From assembly GCA_965277275.1 (NCBI GenBank), contig CBDICG010000002.1:2356001-2420000 (forward strand): 64,000 nucleotides of DNA, read 5' to 3'. The notes under the pieces are model-generated. The model was not told where the DNA came from. It was given only the letters and a program-made list of their open reading frames with translations, and did not search any database. The DNA comes from HLUCCA09 sp965277275. GTDB taxonomy: Bacteria > Pseudomonadota > Alphaproteobacteria > Rhodobacterales > Rhodobacteraceae. Position 1 is the stretch's first letter, and each line of letters starts with the position of its first letter. Positions 44,436-53,082 of the stretch are shown one piece after another. A program made the position numbers and the translations under genes.

Positions 44436-46697
44436 TCAATTCCCGAAAAGCTGCTCCAGCACCGCGCGCAACCCGCGCGCGGGTTCGGTCGGTTGTGGCG
44501 CACGCGGGCGCTGGGTTTGCGGCTGCTGGCGCTCCGCGTTGGCCTGCGCCTGCGCCGAGGGGCGTGGCTGGTCCATCGGCAGCGCCCGCACGTCGAGCCC
44601 CTCGTGCACGCGCAGCATCGTCTCGCGCCAGATCTCTGCGGGCAGCCCGCCCCCGGTAACACCCGACAGGGGGGTGTTGTCGTCATACCCCATCCACACT
44701 CCGGCGACGTAGTCTGCCGTGAAGCCGACGAACCACGCATCGCGCGCCGCCTGGGTCGTTCCGGTCTTGCCCGCCGCCGGGCGCTCCCCGAGCTGTGCGC
44801 GGCGCCCTGTCCCGGCCTCGACGACACGTGACATCATGTAGACGAGGCTCCGCGCCGCCTCTTGGGAGATCACGCGCCGGCCAAAGCCGCCCTCCTGGTC
44901 CATGATCGGCGCGCTGTCGCCCTGCAGGGTCACGCCCGACATGCCGTAGGGCAACACCGCTCGCCCGCCGTTGAGAAAGCCCGCGTAGGCTCCGGTCATC
45001 TCCATCAGCGTCGATTCGCTGACGCCGAGGGCCAGCGCCGGCCCGTCCGCGAGGCTCGATTCGATGCCGAAATTCTCGGCCACCGTCGACACCACGTCAC
45101 GGCCCACGAACTCCGAGATCTTCACCGCCGGGATGTTCAGGCTGTCCGCAAGCGCCTCCGTCAGCGTCACGCGGCCCGCGAAATCGCGGCTGTAGTTCTT
45201 CGGGCAATACTGCCCCGAGCCCGGCACATCGAGGCAATAGGGCTCGTCCACCACCGTGTCGTTCGGCCCATACCCCAGATCCATCGCGGCGGCGTAGATG
45301 AACGGCTTGAAGGACGAGCCGGTTTGCCGGTTGGCCTGCACCGCCCGGTTGAACGCCCCCGAAACGGACGTGTCCCGCCCGCCGACCATCGCGCGCACCG
45401 CACCGTCGGCGCTCATCACGACGATCGCAGCCTGGGCGCGGCTGCCCTCGCGCACCTGCTCGGAAAAGACCAGCTTCATCGCCTCTTCGGCGGCGTACTG
45501 GATGTCCTGATCGAGCGTCGTGCGCACCATGAGATCGGCCGCCGAATCCTCCAGCAGGAAATCGGGGATCGTGCCCACCACCCAGTCCGCGAAATACCCG
45601 CCCGAAGCCTGCTGCGCCGCGTCCGAAAGGGTCGCGGGATTGGCCCGTGCCTCGGCATATTCGGCGTCCGTCAGGTAGCGCTGGTCGTTCATCAGCCGCA
45701 GCACTGTCGCCCCCCGCCGCTGCGCCCGCTCCAGATCGTTCGTCGGTGCAAACCGCGACGGCGCCACCAGAAGCCCCGCCAGCATCGCCGATTGCTGCGG
45801 GTTGAGCTTGATCGCCGGGATGCCGAAATACCGCTGGGCCGCCGCCTCGAAGCCGCGCGCCGACGCGCCCAGATAGGCGCGGTTGAAATACACCGTCAGG
45901 ATCTCGTCCTTGGTGTAGCGCGCCTCCATCGCCATGGCGTAGAGCGCTTCCTTGATCTTGCGCGGGATCGTCGTGCGCCGGCAATCGGCCTCGTAGGCGG
46001 CCTCGCTCTCCCAATCGCTCGGGTTATAGGGCACGCCGAGGCACAAGAGCTTCGCTGTTTGCTGCGTCAGCGTCGAGCCGCCATGCCCCGAAAGCGGCCC
46101 GCGCCCCTCGCTGAGGTTGATGCGCACCGCCGAGGCGATGCCGCGCGGGCTGACCCCGATGTGCCAGTAGAAGCGGCGGTCTTCGGTCGCGATCACGGCA
46201 TTCTTCAGATACGGCGAGACCTGATCGACCGATCCGATCCGGTCGAACTGCTCCCCGCGCCACGCGAAGACCTCGCCGTTGCGGTCCGCCAGCGTGACCG
46301 AGCCACGCGCGCGCCCGTCGATCAGGGCGTCGATGTCCGGCAACTGACTGGCGAAGTAGAGCACCCCGCCGCCGATCATCAGCCCGACGATCAGCGCCGC
46401 GCGCCACGCCAGCCCGAACGCGAGCCGCAACACGAAACGGAACGCCGCCGCGATCCAGCCGAGGGGCCCGCGCCGCACGGGTGCAGCCTTGCGCCGCGCT
46501 GCCGCTTTCCTGCGCGGCTTCGCGCTCGTCTGTGGCTTGGCCTTTGCGCCAGTCTTCGCCCCGGCCTTCGCCTCAGTTTTCGCCGGAGCCTTGGCCGCAG
46601 CCTTGCTCGGGGCCTTCGCCTTCGGCGCTGCCGCTTTCGTCTTTGAATACCGCTTGTCGGCCCGCAATGTCGGCCGCTTTCCGCCGGAGGACGCCAT
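44436..46697 (-). CDS. mrcA: Class A penicillin-binding protein 1A
   Basis: A 753-residue bifunctional peptidoglycan synthase. Residues 1-75 are a Lys/Ala-rich cytoplasmic tail, and one membrane helix follows (AALIVGLMIGGGVLYFA). The GT51 glycosyltransferase domain has ATEDRRFYWHIGV and GGSTLTQQTAKLL. The transpeptidase domain shows TGSSFKPF (catalytic Ser), SLN and KTGTTQ. It polymerises glycan strands and crosslinks peptides in the periplasm. GAGGAG supports the ATG at 46697; a frame open further upstream would run into the glnK promoter region. Confidence 0.95.
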   Translation of the reverse strand: MASSGGKRPTLRADKRYSKTKAAAPKAKAPSKAAAKAPAKTEAKAGAKTGAKAKPQTSAKPRRKAAARRKAAPVRRGPLGWIAAAFRFVLRLAFGLAWRAALIVGLMIGGGVLYFASQLPDIDALIDGRARGSVTLADRNGEVFAWRGEQFDRIGSVDQVSPYLKNAVIATEDRRFYWHIGVSPRGIASAVRINLSEGRGPLSGHGGSTLTQQTAKLLCLGVPYNPSDWESEAAYEADCRRTTIPRKIKEALYAMAMEARYTKDEILTVYFNRAYLGASARGFEAAAQRYFGIPAIKLNPQQSAMLAGLLVAPSRFAPTNDLERAQRRGATVLRLMNDQRYLTDAEYAEARANPATLSDAAQQASGGYFADWVVGTIPDFLLEDSAADLMVRTTLDQDIQYAAEEAMKLVFSEQVREGSRAQAAIVVMSADGAVRAMVGGRDTSVSGAFNRAVQANRQTGSSFKPFIYAAAMDLGYGPNDTVVDEPYCLDVPGSGQYCPKNYSRDFAGRVTLTEALADSLNIPAVKISEFVGRDVVSTVAENFGIESSLADGPALALGVSESTLMEMTGAYAGFLNGGRAVLPYGMSGVTLQGDSAPIMDQEGGFGRRVISQEAARSLVYMMSRVVEAGTGRRAQLGERPAAGKTGTTQAARDAWFVGFTADYVAGVWMGYDDNTPLSGVTGGGLPAEIWRETMLRVHEGLDVRALPMDQPRPSAQAQANAERQQPQTQRPRAPQPTEPARGLRAVLEQLFGN

Positions 46698-46834
46698 GGG
46701 CTCTCCTCGTCCCGCCTCGTGACTCGAAATGTGCTCGTTTTTTGCCTTGATAGCCCGCCCCCGCAGGATTTGGGAGCCTCCAAAGCCTCGGAGCGCCTTC
46801 AGGATGTGCCTAATTTTTAATCGACAGCATCTGT

Positions 46835-46856
46835 TTGTGCAAAAATTGTGCAAAAA
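46835..46856. promoter_or_regulatory. Two adjacent 11-bp direct repeats upstream of glnK
   Basis: TTGTGCAAAAA occurs twice with no gap (46835-46845 and 46846-46856), so both copies face the same side of the helix. They lie 115 bp upstream of the glnK start in an AT-rich pocket. The half-site TGCAC on the opposite strand resembles NtrC recognition sequence, but the arrangement is direct, not inverted. Confidence 0.5.
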
Positions 46857-46970
46857 CCCCTGCGCGGCCTCTTCCACAGGCCCCACGGTTTCTTGAAGGG
46901 CCGCGACATTTCGCGGCTTGGTCCCGTCGTGAACTGGCCGGTGGCTCCGGCGCATTTGAAGGGGACCCAC

Positions 46971-47309
46971 GTGAAACTGATCATAGCAGCAATCAAGCCG
47001 TTCAAGCTGGAGGAGGTGCGCGAGGCGCTCACCGCCATCGGCGTGCGCGGCATGATGGTGACGGAGATCAAGGGGTTCGGCTCGCAGTCCGGACACACCG
47101 AAATCTACCGGGGCGCCGAATACGCCGTGAACTTCGTACCCAAGGTCAAACTCGAAATCGCCGTTTCCGCCGGGATGGCGGATCAGGTCGTCGACACGAT
47201 CCAGAAGACGGCGAAGACCGACAAGATCGGCGACGGCAAGATCTTCGTACTCGATCTGGCCCAGGCCGTTCGCGTGCGGACCGGCGAAACCGATCAAGAA
47301 GCGCTCTGA
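46971..47309 (+). CDS. glnK: PII signalling protein GlnK
   Basis: A 112-residue PII protein. The GTG at 46971 with AAGGGGA upstream gives the standard N-terminus (VKLIIAAIKPFKLEEV). The T-loop carries TEIYRGAEY, with uridylylatable Tyr51, and IGDGKIFV closes the ATP-binding region. It senses 2-oxoglutarate and ATP/ADP and blocks AmtB when nitrogen is plentiful. Assigned glnK over glnB because amtB follows 33 bases later. Confidence 0.96.
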   Translation: MKLIIAAIKPFKLEEVREALTAIGVRGMMVTEIKGFGSQSGHTEIYRGAEYAVNFVPKVKLEIAVSAGMADQVVDTIQKTAKTDKIGDGKIFVLDLAQAVRVRTGETDQEAL

Positions 47310-47342
47310 GCGACTCAGACAGAGACTGGGGAAGATAGAAAC

Positions 47343-48656
47343 ATGAAACTAACCAAGTACATACCTCTGCTGGCGCTGATTGCGCTGCCAACGATGGGCA
47401 TCGCCCAGGAGGATGCCGCGCCGGGGTTTGACGAGATCGGCCCCTACATCATGACCACGCTGCTGTTCTGCATGGCAGGGTTCCTCGTGTTCTTCATGGC
47501 TGCCGGTTTTGCCATGCTCGAAGGTGGCCTCGTGCGTTCCAAGAACGTCACGATGCAGATGACCAAGAACATCGCGCTCTACTCGGTCGCTGCCATCATG
47601 TACTGGATGATGGGCTTCAACCTGATGTATCCGGGCGACTTCAACGGTTATGTCGGCAGCTTCTTTCAGCCGACCGTGCTCGACCCCGTGGGTGTCGCCG
47701 CGGCGGATGCAGCGCTCGATTATGCCTCCGTCGGCTCGGACTTCTTCTTCCAGCTGGTCTTCGTGGCTGCGACCGCATCCATCGTCTCCGGTGCCGTTGC
47801 CGAGCGGATCAAGCTCTGGCCGTTCCTGATCTTCGTCGTGCTGCTGACCGGCGTGATGTACCCGATCTCCGGCTCCTGGCAGTGGGGCGGTGGCTGGCTC
47901 TCCGAGATGGGCTTCTCCGACTTCGCCGGTTCGACCGTCGTGCACTCCGTCGGTGGCTGGGCCGCTCTGGCTGGCTGTATCGTCCTTGGCCCGCGTCTGG
48001 GCAAGTACAAGGACGGCAAGGTCAACCCGATGCCGGGCTCCAACCTCGCTCTCGCCACGCTCGGCACGTTCATCCTGTGGCTCGGCTGGTTCGGCTTCAA
48101 TGGCGGCTCTCAGCTCGCCATGGGCACGGTCGGCGACGTCTCCGACGTCTCCCGGATCTTCGCCAACACCAACATGGCGGCTGCCGCCGGTGCCGTGACC
48201 GCGCTGATCCTGACGCAGGCCGTCTATGGCAAGCCGGACCTCACGATGGTGCTGAACGGTGCGCTCGCGGGCCTCGTCTCGATCACCGCCGAACCGCTCG
48301 CTCCGACGCTCTTCGGCGCGCTGTGGATCGGTGCGGTTGGTGGTGTGATCGTGGTCTTCACGGTGCCGCTGCTCGACAAGCTGAAGATCGACGACGTCGT
48401 CGGCGCGATCCCGGTGCACCTCTTCGCCGGTATCTGGGGCACCATCGCCGTGGTCTTCTACAACGGTGACGCCAGCCTGATGACGCAGCTGACCGGCATT
48501 GTCGCCTACGGTGTCTTCACCTTCGTCGTCGCCTTCGTCGTGTGGTACATCCTCAAGCTGGCAATGGGCATCCGCGTCAGCGAGGAAGCCGAGATGGAAG
48601 GCCTCGACACCGCGGAACTCGGGATGGAAGCCTATCCGGAATTCTCAAAGGGCTGA
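47343..48656 (+). CDS. amtB: Ammonium transporter AmtB
   Basis: A 437-residue trimeric ammonium channel. A signal peptide (YIPLLALIALPTMGIAQ) precedes eleven membrane helices. The pore twin-His are in TVVHSVGG and IPVHLFAGIWG, and FMAAGFAMLEGGLVRSKN, FGFNGGSQLA and GAIPVHLF are family landmarks. The cytoplasmic C-terminus (SEEAEMEGLDTAELGMEAYP) is the GlnK-binding tail. A strong terminator follows. Confidence 0.97.
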   Translation: MKLTKYIPLLALIALPTMGIAQEDAAPGFDEIGPYIMTTLLFCMAGFLVFFMAAGFAMLEGGLVRSKNVTMQMTKNIALYSVAAIMYWMMGFNLMYPGDFNGYVGSFFQPTVLDPVGVAAADAALDYASVGSDFFFQLVFVAATASIVSGAVAERIKLWPFLIFVVLLTGVMYPISGSWQWGGGWLSEMGFSDFAGSTVVHSVGGWAALAGCIVLGPRLGKYKDGKVNPMPGSNLALATLGTFILWLGWFGFNGGSQLAMGTVGDVSDVSRIFANTNMAAAAGAVTALILTQAVYGKPDLTMVLNGALAGLVSITAEPLAPTLFGALWIGAVGGVIVVFTVPLLDKLKIDDVVGAIPVHLFAGIWGTIAVVFYNGDASLMTQLTGIVAYGVFTFVVAFVVWYILKLAMGIRVSEEAEMEGLDTAELGMEAYPEFSKG

Positions 48657-48683
48657 TACCCTTCCAATCAGTCCCTGAACCTG

Positions 48684-48713
48684 GCCCCGGGCGCGCGTCG
48701 CCCGGGGCTTTTT
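48684..48713 (+). terminator. Intrinsic terminator of glnK-amtB
   Basis: Ten-bp perfect stem GCCCCGGGCG/CGCCCGGGGC around the loop CGCGT, immediately followed by TTTTT. It lies 28 bases beyond the amtB stop. Confidence 0.95.
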
Positions 48714-48883
48714 CGTGTGTGGGCGCGGTGTTTCCTTGCGTATTTGGAGCAGAAAGAAGGGGTTGGGTGATCGCGATCACGCGGCGTGCGCGAGGGCGGC
48801 GGGGCGCGCGCGTTGATCCCGGGGGCGGGGAGGTGACGATGGCGCGGGCAGGGCGGTGACGGGGTGCTGTGGTGACCAGAGGG

Positions 48884-50089
48884 TCAGGACAGGGTGGCGG
48901 CGAGGGCGCGGGCCACGGTGGGCAGGTTGTCCTCGGTCAGGCCGGCGAGATTGATCCGGCCCTCGTCGGTGGCGTAGATCGCGTGCTCTGTGCGCAGGTG
49001 GCGCATCTGGGCGGGCGTGGCTTGCAGGAGGGAGAACATGCCGCGCTGGCCCGCCATGGCGTCGTACCGCGCGCTGCCGGTTTCGCGGCGCAGCGCCTCG
49101 GCCAGCCCGGTGCGCATCGCCGAGATCCGAGTGCGCATGGTGTTGAGCTCGGCTTCCCATTCCGCGCGGAGGCCGGGATCGGTCAGGACCATCGTGACGA
49201 CGCGCGCGCCGTGGTCCGGCGGGAAAGAGATCGACAGCCGGTTGAGCGTGGCGAGGTTGGCCTGTAGGCGCGCGCGTGCCTTTGGATCGGCGCCAGCCCC
49301 AGCCCCGACCCCGGTCACGAGCAGGGCGCCGGGCCGGTCGCGGTAGAGGCCGAGGGTCTTGGCGCCCGAGACGCAGACCAGCACTTCGGGGGCCGCGGCG
49401 GCGATGCGGCGCAGACCGGCGACATCGGCCTCCAGCCCGTCGCCGAGCCCGTGATAGGCGAGGTCGACCATCGGGGTCACGCCCTTGCGCGTGCAGAGCG
49501 CGGCGAGCCTGTCCCAGTCTTCGAGCGTGTGGTCGACGCCCGTCGGGTTGTGGCAGCAGCCATGCAGGAGGAGCGTGTCGCCCGCTTCCATGGCCGCGAG
49601 ATCCTCGGCCTGTCCCTCGGCGTCGAGCGCGCCGGTTTGCCTGTCCAGATGGCGGTAGGTGCGGCGCGGCACGCCCATCTGGTCGAGGATCGCCACGTGG
49701 TTTGGCCAGGATTGCTCCGACACCCAGACGCGCCCCTCCGGAGCGATCATGCGGGCCAGGGAAAAAGCGTGGTGCACGGCGCCCGTGCCGCCGGTCGTCG
49801 CGCAGCCGACGACGGCCTCGGCGGGCACGGCATCCCCGAGCACCAGCGCGCGGATCGCCTCGACGAAGGCCGGATCGCCTGAGAAGCCGACATAGGATTT
49901 CGTTTGCTCGACCTCCCAGAGCCGGCGCTCCGCCGCCTTGACGGCGGCCATGACCGGGGTTGCGCCCAGGGCATCGCGGTACACGCCGACGCCGAGATCG
50001 ACCTTGCCGGGGCGTGGATCTTCGGCGAAGGCGCGCATCAGGGCGATGATGCCATCGGGCGCCGGGTTCGGAAGATCGGAAAGGCGCAT
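48884..50089 (-). CDS. Aspartate/aromatic aminotransferase (class I)
   Basis: A 401-residue PLP enzyme of the Ia aminotransferase subgroup. VDLGVGVYRDALG, TTGGTGAVHHAF, LLHGCCHNPTGVD and SGAKTLGLYRDRPG (PLP-binding Lys) follow the AspC/TyrB pattern, and the C-terminal RGMFSLL and GRINLAGL are conserved. It interconverts amino acids and 2-oxo acids with glutamate/2-oxoglutarate; aspartate or aromatic substrate is not distinguishable. Last gene of the sulfurtransferase operon, 14 bases after the GNAT gene. Confidence 0.92.
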   Translation of the reverse strand: MRLSDLPNPAPDGIIALMRAFAEDPRPGKVDLGVGVYRDALGATPVMAAVKAAERRLWEVEQTKSYVGFSGDPAFVEAIRALVLGDAVPAEAVVGCATTGGTGAVHHAFSLARMIAPEGRVWVSEQSWPNHVAILDQMGVPRRTYRHLDRQTGALDAEGQAEDLAAMEAGDTLLLHGCCHNPTGVDHTLEDWDRLAALCTRKGVTPMVDLAYHGLGDGLEADVAGLRRIAAAAPEVLVCVSGAKTLGLYRDRPGALLVTGVGAGAGADPKARARLQANLATLNRLSISFPPDHGARVVTMVLTDPGLRAEWEAELNTMRTRISAMRTGLAEALRRETGSARYDAMAGQRGMFSLLQATPAQMRHLRTEHAIYATDEGRINLAGLTEDNLPTVARALAATLS

Positions 50090-50103
50090 GGCTTTCGCTC
50101 GGC

Positions 50104-50670
50104 TCAGCTCGGCACGCGCGCGGCGTCGATCGGGCGGCGCAGGACGCGCGCATGCTCGGTGCGCCGAACCGGTACGAAGCCGACCCGCTGATAGAGCCCG
50201 AGGGCGCGGGGGTGATCGAGGGTGCAGGTGTTGACGGTCATCCGCGCGACGCCCGGCATGTCCCATCCGATCTGCACCGCGCTTTCCAGAAGGAACCGGC
50301 CAAGCCCTGTTCCGACCGCCTCCGGGACGAGGCCGAAATAGGACAGGTCGCAGACTTTCGGATTGCGATGATCGAGCAGGAAGAAGCCGTGCGGCCAGCC
50401 ATCCTGCATCAGGGTGTAGAGCGCGGTCTCGCCGCCATGCAGCCACGCGGCGAGGTCGTCCTCGCGCTCGTGGTGCATATCTTCCCAGGCGTAGTTGCTG
50501 CCCACCGCGTCGTAGAGCCCGAGGAAGAACCAGATCGGCGGCGCCTCGGCTTTCAGGAGCGCGGCGGGCTTTCCGGCGGGAGCCTTGGGGTATCCGCCGG
50601 GGGGGCGTGCGGTCATCTCCAGCCACGTGATGGCGTAGGACACTTCGGTGCCCGCTGGTGTGATCGTCAT
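50104..50670 (-). CDS. GNAT-family N-acetyltransferase
   Basis: A 188-residue acetyltransferase. The acetyl-CoA loop is VPEAVGTGLGRFLLESAV and the C-terminal motif is NTCTLDHPRALGLYQRVGFVPVRR; DLSYFGLV forms strand 4. ATG overlaps the sulfurtransferase stop as ATGA. Substrate unknown. Confidence 0.88.
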   Translation of the reverse strand: MTITPAGTEVSYAITWLEMTARPPGGYPKAPAGKPAALLKAEAPPIWFFLGLYDAVGSNYAWEDMHHEREDDLAAWLHGGETALYTLMQDGWPHGFFLLDHRNPKVCDLSYFGLVPEAVGTGLGRFLLESAVQIGWDMPGVARMTVNTCTLDHPRALGLYQRVGFVPVRRTEHARVLRRPIDAARVPS

Positions 50671-51524
50671 GGTGTGTCGGAGGTCGCGACGGCGAGTTCG
50701 GCGAACTGGCCCCATTCCGACCAGGACCCGTCGTAGAGCGCGGTCTTGTCGTGGCCGAGCCGGGCCAGCGCGAGCGACAGGATCGCCGCTGTCACACCGG
50801 ACCCGCAGGTGGTGATGATCGGCTTGGCAAGATCCACCCCGGCGCCTTCGAAGGCCGCTTTCAGCGCCGCGTCGTCTTTCATGGTGCCGTCGGGATTGAG
50901 CAGCAGCCTGTAGTGCACGTTGGACGAGCCGGGGATGTGACCTGCGCGCAGACCCTCGCGCGGCTCCGGCTCTGCGCCCGCGAACCGGCCCGGCGAGCGG
51001 GCGTCGACGATCTGCCAGTCGCGCAGCTTGGCGGCCTGTGCGACCTGGGTGACGTCTTTCACCAGATGTGCCTGGCGGGAGGCTGTCATGTGGCGGTCGC
51101 GGGTGAGGGGGGGCAGATCCTCCACCGGGTGGCCCTCGGCCTGCCACTTCGGGAAGCCGCCGTCGAGCACGGCGATGTCGGTCTTGCCCATCAGGCGGAA
51201 GAGCCACCAGACGCGCGCCGCGGAGAACAGCCCCGCGCTGTCGTAGACCACGACCTGGTGCCCGTCGCCCACGCCCAACGCGCGCATCCGGCTCATGAAC
51301 TTCTCCGTCGGCGGGGCCATGTGCGGCAATTCGGACCGGCTGTCGGAGATCTCGTCGATATCGAAGAAGCGTGCGCCGGGGATGTGGGCGTCGTTGTACT
51401 CGACCCTTGGATCACGCGCCTCTCCGGGCAGGTAATAGGAGGCGTCGAGCACGCGCAGGTCGGGATCGCTGAGATGTGCGGCGAGCCAGCTTGTGCTGAC
51501 GAGGGTGCGGGGATCGTCCTGCAT
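50667..51524 (-). CDS. sseA: 3-mercaptopyruvate/thiosulfate sulfurtransferase
   Basis: A 285-residue two-domain rhodanese. The inactive N-terminal domain begins LVSTSWLAAHLSDPDLRVLDASYYLP. The active loop is TTCGSGVTAAI, whose CGSGVT form is typical of 3-mercaptopyruvate sulfurtransferases (thiosulfate enzymes usually have CRxGxR). GSSNVHYRLLL precedes it. It transfers sulfur from mercaptopyruvate to thiols or cyanide. First gene of a coupled three-gene operon whose last member is an aminotransferase, consistent with cysteine transamination feeding mercaptopyruvate. Confidence 0.92.
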   Translation of the reverse strand: MQDDPRTLVSTSWLAAHLSDPDLRVLDASYYLPGEARDPRVEYNDAHIPGARFFDIDEISDSRSELPHMAPPTEKFMSRMRALGVGDGHQVVVYDSAGLFSAARVWWLFRLMGKTDIAVLDGGFPKWQAEGHPVEDLPPLTRDRHMTASRQAHLVKDVTQVAQAAKLRDWQIVDARSPGRFAGAEPEPREGLRAGHIPGSSNVHYRLLLNPDGTMKDDAALKAAFEGAGVDLAKPIITTCGSGVTAAILSLALARLGHDKTALYDGSWSEWGQFAELAVATSDTP

Positions 51525-51603
51525 GGGGCGCCTTTGCGGTTGCGGGGCGGGCTTTGCTCACCAAGAAGTAATCGTGCGCGCCCGGCGGAGCAAGTCGGCG
51601 GCG

Positions 51604-52236
51604 TCAGATCTTGCGGGCGACGATGAAATGAGCGGCGCGCTTTTCGGGGTAGTCGCCGGTTTCGACGATCTCGAAGCCCGCATCCCGGATCGCCTGTTGC
51701 AGCTCGGCGCGCTTGAGGAACCACACCGGCGGGGCGAGGCCGACGGCGCGCATGGCGGGGATCAGAACCCGCAGCCAGGCGCCAAGCTCGGCGAGGCAGA
51801 CCGTTTTGGAGATCAGCAGCCCGTTCGGCGCGAGCCTTGCGTGGAGCGCGGCGAGGCTCTCGCGGAGATCCGGGACGAGGTGCAGCAGGCTGAACGCGAG
51901 CACCGCGTCGAACGGACCTTCGGGAGCGGAGAGCGTGTCCGCCTCAAGGAAGGTGAGATTGGGCAGACCGGACGCTTCGGGCTTGGCCTGGGCGATGGTG
52001 AGCATCTTGGTGGCGACGTCCGTGGCGGTGTAGGCGGCAACGGCGGGCGCCAGCAGGATCGCGGTGCTGCCGGTGCCGCAGCCGACCTCCAGCACCTTTG
52101 CACCGGGCGCCAGGTGGGCGCGCACACGGTCGAGCGTTTCGGCGTAGGCGGCCGGGTCCCCGACCGGGCGGGCGGCGTATTTCTTCGCGAGGCTGTTCCA
52201 GAAGGCGGCGGTGGATGCGGTGGACGGGTTGGACAT
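51604..52236 (-). CDS. Class I SAM-dependent methyltransferase
   Basis: A 210-residue methyltransferase. The SAM-binding motif I is VLEVGCGTGSTAILLAP followed by ATDVATKML; motif IV reads FDAVLAFSLLHLVPD. The C-terminal EKRAAHFIVARK resembles small-molecule or ubiquinone/menaquinone-type methyltransferases. Substrate unknown. GGAG lies six bases upstream of the ATG at 52236. Confidence 0.88.
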   Translation of the reverse strand: MSNPSTASTAAFWNSLAKKYAARPVGDPAAYAETLDRVRAHLAPGAKVLEVGCGTGSTAILLAPAVAAYTATDVATKMLTIAQAKPEASGLPNLTFLEADTLSAPEGPFDAVLAFSLLHLVPDLRESLAALHARLAPNGLLISKTVCLAELGAWLRVLIPAMRAVGLAPPVWFLKRAELQQAIRDAGFEIVETGDYPEKRAAHFIVARKI

Positions 52237-52287
52237 CGGGGGCTCCATACCGGGGAGGCGGCGCCTCGGGCTGGCCGCGATTGCATC

Positions 52288-52310
52288 AGGTATTTGGGCC
52301 AAGATGAAGG
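52288..52310 (+). repeat. REP-like intergenic element, copy d
   Basis: AGGTATTTGGGCCAAGATGA followed by AGG, lying between smpB and the methyltransferase gene. Confidence 0.85.
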
Positions 52311-52454
52311 GGCAGGTGGAGCGTTGGCCGGGCGAATGGAGCGGTGGCAGACGCCGAGCGCGGATTTCGTGGGTGCGACGAGGCCGAGCGGGACGCGGCC
52401 TTGCCGAGGGGCGCGCTGGCTGGATGGGCGGCTGGTACTGTCGGGCGGCGGCGG

Positions 52455-52928
52455 TCAGCCGTGTTCCTTCATCAGGCGGCTTTTCTGGCGCTGCCAGTCG
52501 CGCTTGGCCTCGGTCTGGCGCTTGTCGGCGACGTTCTTGCCTTTCGCGATGCCGATCTTCACCTTCACGATGCCGCGGTGGTTGAAGTACATCACCAGGG
52601 GCACGAGGGTCATGCCCTTGCGCTGGGTGTCGGCCCACATCCGGGCGATCTCGCGCTTGGAGGCGAGGAGCTTGCGGCGGCGCCGGTCCTCGTGGCCGAA
52701 CATGGCCTGTTCGTAGGGGGCGATGTAGCCGTTGACGAGCCAGACTTCGCCATCCTTCACCTCGGCGTAGCTTTCGGTGATCTGGCTGGTGTTCATCCGC
52801 AGGCTCTTTACCTCGGAGCCTGTCAGGATGATGCCGCACTCGATGTCTTCCTCGATGGCATAGTCGTAGCGTGCACGCCGGTTCTCGGCGATCACCTTGT
52901 AGTTCTTGTTGTCGTCTTTCTTGGCCAT
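52455..52928 (-). CDS. smpB: SsrA-binding protein SmpB
   Basis: A 157-residue trans-translation factor that binds tmRNA and brings it to stalled ribosomes. It has YKVIAENRRARYDYAIEE, GIILTGSEVKSLR, MFGHEDRRRRKLLASKREI and the C-terminal Lys/Arg tail with KRDWQRQKSRLMKEHG. Normal length. The tmRNA gene was not recognised in the neighbourhood. Confidence 0.97.
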   Translation of the reverse strand: MAKKDDNKNYKVIAENRRARYDYAIEEDIECGIILTGSEVKSLRMNTSQITESYAEVKDGEVWLVNGYIAPYEQAMFGHEDRRRRKLLASKREIARMWADTQRKGMTLVPLVMYFNHRGIVKVKIGIAKGKNVADKRQTEAKRDWQRQKSRLMKEHG

Positions 52929-53082
52929 GGAGCCGCGATATAGGGGGCGGTGGGCGATCTGCCAAGCGCCGAGCGTGCCCGGTGCGGTGCGGGGGGAGCC
53001 GGTGAGGGCCTTGGGGGCCTGTGCGCGCGGGTGTTTCGCGCGCGCAACAAAGGGACAGCAGCCCTGCCTGTTTAACCCGGTG

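Noticed and set aside
44862..46646. 594-codon plus-strand frame opposite mrcA
   Set aside because: His/Arg-rich antisense artefact of high GC; the minus frame has all PBP1A motifs.
46857..46970. Sigma-54 promoter for glnK
   Set aside because: No TGGCAC-N5-TTGC type pair is found with correct spacing between the repeats and the start.
52929..53082. tmRNA (ssrA) gene next to smpB
   Set aside because: No tRNA-Ala-like ends or resume frame could be recognised in the short gap.
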